32,051 nucleotides of DNA from Verrucomicrobiaceae bacterium (GTDB taxonomy: Bacteria; Verrucomicrobiota; Verrucomicrobiia; Verrucomicrobiales; Verrucomicrobiaceae), in NCBI GenBank assembly GCA_021151605.1, contig JAGKWZ010000033.1, positions 1 to 32,051 on the forward strand, given 5' to 3'. Position 1 is the stretch's first letter, and each line of letters begins with the position of its first letter. Both the position numbers and the translations under genes were made by a program. Under the pieces are notes generated by a model. That model saw only the letters and a list, made by a program, of their open reading frames with translations. It searched no databases and was not told the DNA's origin. This document shows positions 26,352 through 32,051 of this stretch, one piece after another.

Positions 26352-27476
26352 TCAGCGTTGCTTCCGCTTACTCGCGATCGTGCTCTGGGCGGACTCGCGT
26401 TCGATGCAGGGGCCGCTGAGGGAGAGCAGGCTCTCTGCCTCGGCCAGGGGGTGGCCGGTGTTGGCCCATTTATCGGCGGCGTGGGCGGCGAAGGCATCCC
26501 GCAGCGGCCCGGCGGGGAGCTGGAGGGCCATCGCACGTAGGTCGGCGATGCTCTTTGTCTTTACGGTCATGATGCCACCGAGGGTATCGGCGGACTTTTG
26601 GAGCTCCGGGCGGTCGGCATTAGCCAGGAGCCACTGGAAGGCTTCCTGGGGCTTATTATTGCCGAAAGCTCCGATCCATTCCTCGCTCAGCCGGCTCCGC
26701 TCGGCCTGGGAGGGGAGTGTGGCGACTGCGGCCAGCCCTGTCGTGTGATCCACGTCATCGCGGTAGCAGAGCTTGGAAAGCAGGTAGTCGCGCAGCCGCT
26801 GGGGCTCCACTGTCATGACGACGGCGAGGGCACCCTGCGGGTCCTTTGACATCCAGCTATCTCCGATCGCCACGCGCGCTTTCTCACGCAGGAAGACATC
26901 GTCCAACTTCTCGGCCCAGGCGAGGTAGCGCAATGGGTCGGCACCGAGGTTCAAGCCCAGCAGGATTTCGATGCCGGCCTCCTGGAGCACGCTGTCATCG
27001 TCCATGGCGGTGATGTATTGCCAGGCAGCATCGGCGTCCGATTTCGTCCAGATGCCGAGGATGGCACGCATGGCGCTCTCCTTATGCTGGGGTGAAGAAA
27101 TGCCGCGCATGGCGGCGAGCGCGCCCGCGTGATCCAGCACGGCCCAGCGCTCGAAGAGGTAGCGCAGCAGCCGCCGTTTGATGTCCGGGAAGGGATTCCG
27201 CAGGAGGCCGCGCAGCATCATGGGCAGCTCATAGAGGCGCATCTGCGAGATGGGGTAGATGGCCTCTGCCCAGTCCTCCGGCGTGAGCAGGGCGAATCCG
27301 GCCTCGGAGGTGAGGGGCGGGGGTGCGGAATGCCTGGCCGACGCGATCGGTTTGGCGGGCTCTTTGAAAGAGGACTGGGCGTCTGCGGGCGGCGCTGCCT
27401 GATCCGGCGAGGAGACGAACCAGAAGCCTGCGATGCCGCAGAGACCATGCAGGAGTGTTTGGCGGAGGGCTCTCAT
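26352..27476 (-). CDS. Exported W-x3-DP-x2-A repeat protein, degenerate (copy C)
   Basis: A 374-residue protein of the same unnamed family as those at 4209-5168 and 7074-8523. It has an N-terminal hydrophobic region (~residues 8-22, LLHGLCGIAGFWFV) as signal or anchor, a Pro/Ser-rich linker to ~55, then about eight helical units of ~30-34 residues. Best-kept openings are WAVLDHAGALAAM, WTKSDADAAWQYI, WMSKDPQGALAVV and FGNNKPQEAFQWL; others have lost the lead Trp. Likely an alpha-solenoid in the periplasm with unknown partner. Its ATG overlaps the stop of the upstream paralog by ATGA (27473-27476), so the two are translationally coupled. There is a 113-base gap to the phosphatase gene downstream with no clear terminator. 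Confidence 0.83.
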   Translation of the reverse strand: MRALRQTLLHGLCGIAGFWFVSSPDQAAPPADAQSSFKEPAKPIASARHSAPPPLTSEAGFALLTPEDWAEAIYPISQMRLYELPMMLRGLLRNPFPDIKRRLLRYLFERWAVLDHAGALAAMRGISSPQHKESAMRAILGIWTKSDADAAWQYITAMDDDSVLQEAGIEILLGLNLGADPLRYLAWAEKLDDVFLREKARVAIGDSWMSKDPQGALAVVMTVEPQRLRDYLLSKLCYRDDVDHTTGLAAVATLPSQAERSRLSEEWIGAFGNNKPQEAFQWLLANADRPELQKSADTLGGIMTVKTKSIADLRAMALQLPAGPLRDAFAAHAADKWANTGHPLAEAESLLSLSGPCIERESAQSTIASKRKQR

Positions 27477-28543
27477 CGTGAAGCCTCCAGGTGGTAGATG
27501 CGGAGCAGCCGAGCGCGCTCCTCGCGGTCCATGAGCTGCGCGGCGGCGGGGCCCTGGAGCCAGGCCAGGGCGGCGGCGCGGTCGCTCTCCAGCCAGTGGT
27601 CGGTGTGGTACTCGATATACTCCGCCCGGATCTTCGGGTCCTGAATTTGCGCGTCCAACTCCAGGCCGCGAGCGGGATCGTTCCTGCCGGTCATGTGCGC
27701 GTAGCCCTGGAGGAGTTTGTCACGCGTCAAGGCATCGGCTGCCGTGGTGATCATGTTTTCGAGGGCCGGTGGGTCGATCTCGGCGAGCCTCATGCCGAAC
27801 ATGTAGGCGGCAGAGATAGCGTCTGGCGGCGTTGTGCCGTTGAGTTTGGCCAAAATGGCGGTGGTGTTGCGCCAGGAGCCCGCCTGATCAGCGAAGCCAA
27901 CGAGGCCTTCCGCGAGGTAAGACCGGCCATGGTCATCCAGTTTCGCCACCAGGGCGAGCAAACGCTCGGCGGGGAGGCGCGAGAGGCCGAAGGCGGAGTT
28001 CGTGAGCACGCCGACGGAGTTTAGGCGGTCGGGGGGCAGAGTCTCGATGAAGAGCAGCGCGGTCTCTGCATCGTTCGTGCTCCAATCGCTAACCAAGCTC
28101 CACAGGAGCCTGTCCGACGCCTGTCCACGCGGCAGGCCGAGGATGATGCGGGCGAGCACGTGGGGGTCCATGCGGCGGGAGTTTTGCACCAACTGCTGCG
28201 CCAGCCCGAGGCGCTGCTCATCGGTGAGGTCGGTGCCCTGACGGAAGAAGCGCTCCGCTGCGGTGGTGTCGCCCTTTTGCATCTGCGCGCGCACCCACTC
28301 CATGAAGGCGGTGGTGCTGGTGAAGGGGGGTGGCAGCGCTGCAAGTGGCGCGACGCTGGAGATGGGCTCAGCGCGAGTGGCGGGGGCCTTCTCCACACTC
28401 GCCGCAAGGAAAGGCTCGCTGCTCCACTTTCCGGCGAAAGCTCCGAGGATGAAGCAGAGTGTGGTGGTGGACAGAGTGCGGCAGCATGGCGTCATTTCGC
28501 CAAGCAGAACGTATGAGCCCCTCAAGAGCTTAGCGAAAAGCAT
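27473..28543 (-). CDS. Exported W-x3-D-x2-A repeat protein, degenerate (copy D)
   Basis: A protein of 356 residues from ATG 28543 (in-frame GTG at 28546). The ATG at 28495 is also plausible, since it would place TLCFILGAFAG as an ordinary N-terminal anchor. After a linker to ~residue 75 come roughly seven helical units of ~32-36 residues. The clearest openings are WSTNDAETALLFI, GRNDPARGLELD and WLESDRAAALAWL; the first, around AFMEWVRAQMQKGD, is diverged. The pattern is shared with the three other repeat proteins of this window, and it is the upstream partner of the gene at 26352-27476 by a 4-base overlap. Function unknown; likely a scaffold on the periplasmic side. Confidence 0.8.
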   Translation of the reverse strand: MLFAKLLRGSYVLLGEMTPCCRTLSTTTLCFILGAFAGKWSSEPFLAASVEKAPATRAEPISSVAPLAALPPPFTSTTAFMEWVRAQMQKGDTTAAERFFRQGTDLTDEQRLGLAQQLVQNSRRMDPHVLARIILGLPRGQASDRLLWSLVSDWSTNDAETALLFIETLPPDRLNSVGVLTNSAFGLSRLPAERLLALVAKLDDHGRSYLAEGLVGFADQAGSWRNTTAILAKLNGTTPPDAISAAYMFGMRLAEIDPPALENMITTAADALTRDKLLQGYAHMTGRNDPARGLELDAQIQDPKIRAEYIEYHTDHWLESDRAAALAWLQGPAAAQLMDREERARLLRIYHLEASR

Positions 28544-28593
28544 CACGCCTAACCATTAGCGAGATTTCCGAGTCTATGCAGGTGAGGATGTCA

Positions 28594-29559
28594 TCATTTC
28601 TTCGCCGGTGGAGGTTCGACGCTGAGTTGCACGATGGCTTCACGCACACGCGTGGCCTGCTCGGCACTCATGATGAGGAAGCGATGCTTACCTTCGCCTT
28701 TCTTCACGGGGCGGAACAGCGTCGCGGAGTCGTCATCCACCTTGATGTTGCCGGGTGGCGAGAGATCGAAGTAACCGCGATCAGGGTAGATGGCATACAG
28801 CACCGCCGTCGGGTCCCACATGGGACGATCATGCGGCGGCGGGTTGTAGAGATAGTAAGCGTCCTTGAGCGGATGATTCGGCATGTATTCGAGGTCCTGC
28901 TCGATCACGACATGCGGAAACGCCGCCGCGACGCCGATCTCGAAGCCACTCCACACCATCGGCGTCGGCCATTCCTTGGCGAGCTTTTGCGCAGCGGGCA
29001 CATCCAGCTTCACATTGTATTCGAGGTGCCGCGTGTCGAAGTTCACCGTCTGAAACGCACCCGCCATGATGCTGAGCACTTTCACCTTCTTCGCGATGAG
29101 CGCCTTCGCCTCCGCATCGTCCATCAGGCGCGCCAGATTCGTGAAAAAGCCCACCTGCGCGATCACCACACTGCCATCCGGCTGCTTCTCGAGGATGTCT
29201 TTGATCAAACCGCCCGCTTCAGGCGCATCCGCGCCGCTTTTGAGATCGTGCGGATACTTGTCGGCGAGCAAATTGAACTTCCCCGGCTCCTTCGCCGCGC
29301 CATTGCGCACGACACCGATGGGCGTGTCGGGATAACCGTAAAGCGTGTTCACCGCATCCACGAACGCAGCTGCCTGCGGATGATCCTTCGTCACCGTGAC
29401 CGCGAGCAACTCGCATGCGCCGCGCTTTTGCAGGTTGTGAATCATGCACAGCGCCATCAAGTCATCGACATCGTTGCCCATGTCGGTGTCGAAGATGAGC
29501 CGCACCGGCTCCGCGTGGGCGAGACCGCAAAACAAGAGTGAGATGAGCAGATGCTTCAT
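28594..29559 (-). CDS. Exported nucleoside hydrolase-like protein (second copy)
   Basis: A 321-residue exported protein of the inosine-uridine nucleoside hydrolase fold, which splits nucleosides to base and ribose. It has a signal peptide (MKHLLISLLFCGLAHA), then the Ca2+/ribose-binding FDTDMGNDVDDLMAL, VVRNGAA, VVIAQVGFFTNLARLM, VLSIMAGAF and the late HDRPMWDPTAVLYAIYP segment equivalent to the C-terminal Asp ligand. The first motif, DTDxGxDVDD, is complete. It is closely similar along its length to the gene immediately upstream (29556-30539), so it arose by tandem duplication, and its ATG overlaps that gene's stop by ATGA. Being exported sets it apart from classical cytoplasmic IUNH enzymes. 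A different glycoside substrate is possible. Confidence 0.9.
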   Translation of the reverse strand: MKHLLISLLFCGLAHAEPVRLIFDTDMGNDVDDLMALCMIHNLQKRGACELLAVTVTKDHPQAAAFVDAVNTLYGYPDTPIGVVRNGAAKEPGKFNLLADKYPHDLKSGADAPEAGGLIKDILEKQPDGSVVIAQVGFFTNLARLMDDAEAKALIAKKVKVLSIMAGAFQTVNFDTRHLEYNVKLDVPAAQKLAKEWPTPMVWSGFEIGVAAAFPHVVIEQDLEYMPNHPLKDAYYLYNPPPHDRPMWDPTAVLYAIYPDRGYFDLSPPGNIKVDDDSATLFRPVKKGEGKHRFLIMSAEQATRVREAIVQLSVEPPPAKK

Positions 29560-30539
29560 TTTTTCGGAGGTTGGCTGGTGAGATGGACGATGGCTTCCAG
29601 CGCACGACTTTGCTGCACGGAGCTCATGGTGAGAAAACGATCACGCTGGCTGCCTTTGCCATTTTTGACGGGAATGAAGCGCGTGAAGCCATCATCGAGC
29701 ACTTTGACTCGCCCGGGCTCCGAAAGGCCGAAAAAGCCGCGCTCGGGATACACAGCCCACAGCACGCTGCTCTCGTCCCAGCACGGACGATCATGCTCCG
29801 GGCCGCTGTGGAGCAAATACGCCTCTTTGACGAGGTGATGCGGCAGATAGCCGAGATCGCGCTGGATCACGACTCGCGGAAACGGCAGCGCCTCGCCGAT
29901 CTCATAGCCGCTCCACACGATGGGCACCTCCTCGGGCCACTGATCGGCCACCGTCTGCATGTAGCCGATGCCGTTGATGACGTTCGCTTCGAGATGGTAG
30001 TTAGTGCGGTTACAAAACGCGAACGCACCGGCCATGATCGACAGCGCTTTGACCTTCCGCTTCACCAAATCGACTCCGCCGGGCGATTTCAGCAGATTGG
30101 CCATGTTCGACGCGATGCCGACGCTGATGATCGTCACGCTGTGATCCGGCTGCGCCGTCAAAAGCTCGCGAATCAGCTCCACCGCATCCTTCGCGTCCTC
30201 GTTGCGCTTCAAATCGTGCGGGTAATCCGCCGAATCGGCCAGCTTGAGGTATTTGCTCTCTCGATGCTGCGCCTTCTCATCCCGCGTCACTCCTACCGGC
30301 AGATCCGGGCGACCGTGAAACGTGTTCTGCGCATCCACAAAGCTCGCCGTCAGCGGGTTGTTCTTTGAGATCGTCACACCCAAAAACTCGCACGCCCCGC
30401 GATCCGCCAGCGTGTGACACATCGCCAGCGCCAGCACGTCATCAACATCGCCCGTGATGTCGGTGTCGAAGATGATCTTTGGCTTCTCGGCGAAGAGCGA
30501 CGAGGCGAGAGCGCAGAAGATGAGCAGCAGGTATTTCAT
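29556..30539 (-). CDS. Exported nucleoside hydrolase-like protein (first copy)
   Basis: A 327-residue exported protein paralogous to the gene downstream. Signal peptide MKYLLLIFCALASSLFA, then IIFDTDITGDVDDVLALAMC with the DTDxxxDVDD metal motif (the usual Gly after DTD-x is replaced: DTDITGD), VGVTRDEKAQ, VTIISVGIASNMANLL, ALSIMAGAFAFC and HDRPCWDESSVLWAVYP. In this copy the DPTA of the sibling is DESS, so the late Asp is kept but its surroundings differ, which suggests different specificity. It starts 3 bases after the permease stop, so it is the next gene of the transporter operon. Likely role: to release ribose or a related sugar outside the inner membrane for import. Confidence 0.9.
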   Translation of the reverse strand: MKYLLLIFCALASSLFAEKPKIIFDTDITGDVDDVLALAMCHTLADRGACEFLGVTISKNNPLTASFVDAQNTFHGRPDLPVGVTRDEKAQHRESKYLKLADSADYPHDLKRNEDAKDAVELIRELLTAQPDHSVTIISVGIASNMANLLKSPGGVDLVKRKVKALSIMAGAFAFCNRTNYHLEANVINGIGYMQTVADQWPEEVPIVWSGYEIGEALPFPRVVIQRDLGYLPHHLVKEAYLLHSGPEHDRPCWDESSVLWAVYPERGFFGLSEPGRVKVLDDGFTRFIPVKNGKGSQRDRFLTMSSVQQSRALEAIVHLTSQPPKK

Positions 30540-30542
30540 GGG

Positions 30543-31466
30543 TTATTTCCTTCTCCAGGTATCTGCCAGCACAGCGGCAACGATGACGGTGCCAGTAACG
30601 ACGCGTTTCATGGGCTCGCTGGCTCCGATCTGGACGAGGCCGGCCTCCAGGGTGGCGATGATGAGGACGCCGATGAAGCTTTTCACCACACTGCCGCGTC
30701 CGCCCATCAAACTCGTGCCGCCGACGACCACGGCGGCGATGGCGCTGAGTTCAAAGCCGACGCCCGCATTCGGATCAGCGCTGCCGAGGCGGGAGCAGTT
30801 GAAGACGGCGGCGAGGCCGGTCAAAGCACCGAGCAAGGCATGTGCGAGGATGCGAGGACGATCTACCGGCACGCCGGAGATGAGCGCTGCTTCGCGATTG
30901 GCCCCAATGGCGATCCAGTGTCGGCCAACGGCCATGTGAGAGAGCACTATCTGCCCGGCAATGACCACGAGCACGCTGATGAAAAACGCGGGCGAGATCA
31001 CCCAACCCGCCACGGGTGCTCCGAGCGACTCGATACCTACGCCGATGTATTTGGTCTGTGAATTCGTCGTGAGGAAGGCCAAGCCTCGCGCAATCTCCAA
31101 CATGCCGAGCGAAACGATGAACGACGGCAACCGCAGCTTCACACTCACCGCACCCGTCGTTCCACCAATGGTCGCTCCGAGCGCAATGCTCGCCAGCAAA
31201 GCCAACGCGAGTCCCCACTGCCAGTCTGCCATCATCACACCCACCGCCGCTCCGCAAAAGCCGAGCACGGAGCCCACGGAAAGGTCGATGCCGCCCGTGA
31301 TCATCACGAGCGTCATGCCTGTGGCGACGAGCGCGAGCGCGGGAATGCGGTTCGCGACTGAACCAAGTGTCGCCACGCTGAAAAAGCTGTCTCGCAGCAG
31401 CCCAAAGAGCAAAACCATCGCCACAAGCACGGCGAGGAGGATGAGGTAGTCGGTGAAGCGGCGCAT
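30543..31466 (-). CDS. ABC transporter permease, ribose/sugar type (RbsC-like)
   Basis: A 307-residue inner-membrane protein from ATG 31466 (the frame extends to a TTG at 31502, which would give an untypical N terminus). Eight or more hydrophobic segments. The diagnostic ITGGIDLSVGSVLGFCGA is at ~residues 55-72, LPSFIVSLGMLEIARGLAFL near 115, IGANREAALISGVPVDR near 185 as the EAA-like coupling loop, and FELSAIAAVVVGGTSLMGGRGS near 240. This is the branched BPD_transp_2 family that imports ribose, xylose or other sugars. The substrate-binding protein gene lies upstream with a small membrane gene between; no ATPase gene is in the window, so it is presumably beyond 32051. Nucleoside hydrolases directly downstream suggest ribose. 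Confidence 0.93.
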   Translation of the reverse strand: MRRFTDYLILLAVLVAMVLLFGLLRDSFFSVATLGSVANRIPALALVATGMTLVMITGGIDLSVGSVLGFCGAAVGVMMADWQWGLALALLASIALGATIGGTTGAVSVKLRLPSFIVSLGMLEIARGLAFLTTNSQTKYIGVGIESLGAPVAGWVISPAFFISVLVVIAGQIVLSHMAVGRHWIAIGANREAALISGVPVDRPRILAHALLGALTGLAAVFNCSRLGSADPNAGVGFELSAIAAVVVGGTSLMGGRGSVVKSFIGVLIIATLEAGLVQIGASEPMKRVVTGTVIVAAVLADTWRRK

Positions 31467-31479
31467 GGCTGGCGAGTTG

Positions 31480-31725
31480 CTATAAAGGATTGTGATCGGC
31501 AACCCAGCCGCCGAAACAAAGTGAACATGCCAAAACTGAGGCGTTTAGAAAAATGCCGAAAAAGGTTTTCGTCATCGAAGGATCATGCCCAAAGAAATCT
31601 TCGAAGCTCGGTGAAGTCAGAAGCAGAAGAATACTGCAAATAACCAAAGCTACGAAACTCATGAACAGAGCTTGAAATGGATGCTCGCAATATCCGCGGA
31701 GGATTCGTTGGAGGAGTTTCCGCAT
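31480..31725 (-). CDS. Small two-TM membrane protein, low GC, unknown
   Basis: An 81-residue protein with a basic N terminus (MRKLLQRILRGY), a hydrophobic segment at ~residues 18-38 (ALFMSFVALVICSILLLL) and another at ~56-74 (IFLNASVLACSLCFGGWV). No recognised motif. It sits between the binding-protein and permease genes of a sugar transporter, 13 bases after the former and 13 before the latter's preferred start, an unusual place for an extra gene. The two 60-base lines at 31561 and 31621 are about 45% and 38% GC, against about 62% for a line in the permease (31141), so it may be a later insertion. It could still be a chance frame, but length, start and topology are plausible. Confidence 0.6.
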   Translation of the reverse strand: MRKLLQRILRGYCEHPFQALFMSFVALVICSILLLLTSPSFEDFFGHDPSMTKTFFGIFLNASVLACSLCFGGWVADHNPL

Positions 31726-31738
31726 GGGATAGAGAAGC

Positions 31739-32051
31739 TTACTTCGTCACCACATCCACCGGCGTCTGCTGATCCGCTGGCGTGGTCTTGTCCTTCAGCA
31801 ATTTTAGCGCGGCTTCGATGCCGAAGACGGCGAGTTGGTCGCCGTGCTGGTCGGCGGTGGCGAGGACGCGTCCGTCGGCGAGCAGTGGCTTGAGCGCGGC
31901 GATGTTGTCGAAACCGATGATCTGCACTTGGCCTGCCTTGCCAGCGGCTTGCACAGCGGCGGCGGCACCGAGGGCCATGTTGTCGTTGGCGCAGAGCAGG
32001 GCTTTCACATTTGGATTCGCGGCGAGGATGCCTGCGGCGACGCCATTGGCC
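31739..32051 (-). CDS. Sugar ABC transporter substrate-binding protein, C-terminal part (RbsB-like)
   Basis: The frame runs off the window end, so only the last ~104 residues are present. The in-frame codon at 32008 is GTG (Val inside NPNVKALLCANDN), not a start. The segment ALLCANDNMALGAAAAV and VQIIGFDNIAALKPLLADGR is the hinge and C-terminal lobe signature of periplasmic ribose/galactose-type binding proteins (Peripla_BP_4), including the sugar-binding Asn-Asp-Asn and the FDN strand. The tail VATADQHGDQLAVFGIEAAL is also typical. It would deliver the sugar to the permease encoded two genes downstream. A signal peptide and N-terminal lobe are expected beyond the window. Confidence 0.9.
   Translation of the reverse strand, partial: ANGVAAGILAANPNVKALLCANDNMALGAAAAVQAAGKAGQVQIIGFDNIAALKPLLADGRVLATADQHGDQLAVFGIEAALKLLKDKTTPADQQTPVDVVTK

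Noticed and set aside
28576..29541. A 321-residue plus-strand frame, and a similar one at 29571-30368
   Set aside because: Both are antisense shadows of the tandem nucleoside hydrolases; their similarity merely reflects the duplication of the real genes.
30414..31061. A 215-residue plus-strand His/Asp-rich frame
   Set aside because: Antisense to the permease and the hydrolase start; composition is what codon complement of membrane segments gives.

Overview
The window looks like chromosomal DNA of a high-GC Verrucomicrobiota bacterium, probably close to Prosthecobacter or Verrucomicrobium. This placement is inferred from gene content, not from a marker search. The clues are the many large secreted repeat proteins (GloVer, thrombospondin-3-like and HAF-like), an ECF sigma factor of the FPVTRW type common in Verrucomicrobia and Planctomycetes, Tat-exported TIM-barrel and PhoD enzymes, a LamG/DUF1080-like protein, and mostly weak Shine-Dalgarno sequences. 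I see no rRNA, tRNA, CRISPR array, insertion sequence or phage gene, and no gene-free stretch longer than 300 bases.

Layout. Bases 3-4160 (+): the end of a TPR protein, then three close-packed housekeeping genes: ruvX, truA and glmM. Bases 4209-8525 (-): in transcription order, a membrane-anchored W-x3-DP-x2-A-x3-W repeat protein, an ECF sigma factor, a small secreted protein and a second repeat protein. Bases 8638-14218 (+): three secreted repeat proteins, namely a GloVer propeller-like protein, a very acidic DxDGDG protein and a HAF-like protein. Each has its own upstream region, and these share short sequence boxes; two strong intrinsic terminators punctuate the block. Bases 14341-16539 (+): a secreted propeller-like protein and a membrane-anchored Ig-like protein, 3 bases apart. 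Bases 16543-21475 (-): a coupled membrane protein and M64 metallopeptidase, then a Gfo/Idh/MocA oxidoreductase. Bases 21570-24638 (+): a Tat-exported sugar isomerase/epimerase-like protein, a jelly-roll domain protein, a small membrane protein and an amidating-lyase-like beta-propeller. Bases 24673-28543 (-): a PhoD-like phosphatase and a coupled pair of repeat proteins of the same family as those at 4-8 kb. Bases 28594-32051 (-): a ribose-type ABC transporter (partial binding protein and permease), a low-GC small membrane gene, and two tandem exported nucleoside hydrolases.

How the genes may work together. Bases 28.6-32.0 kb read as an uptake unit: the exported hydrolases would split nucleosides outside the inner membrane and the transporter would import the released sugar. 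The PhoD phosphatase next door could supply nucleosides or phosphate, but it is a separate unit. Four proteins share one roughly 32-residue alpha-solenoid-type repeat and an N-terminal anchor; I do not recognise this family by a functional name. Together with the sigma factor lying between two of them, it is the best candidate here for an undescribed system.
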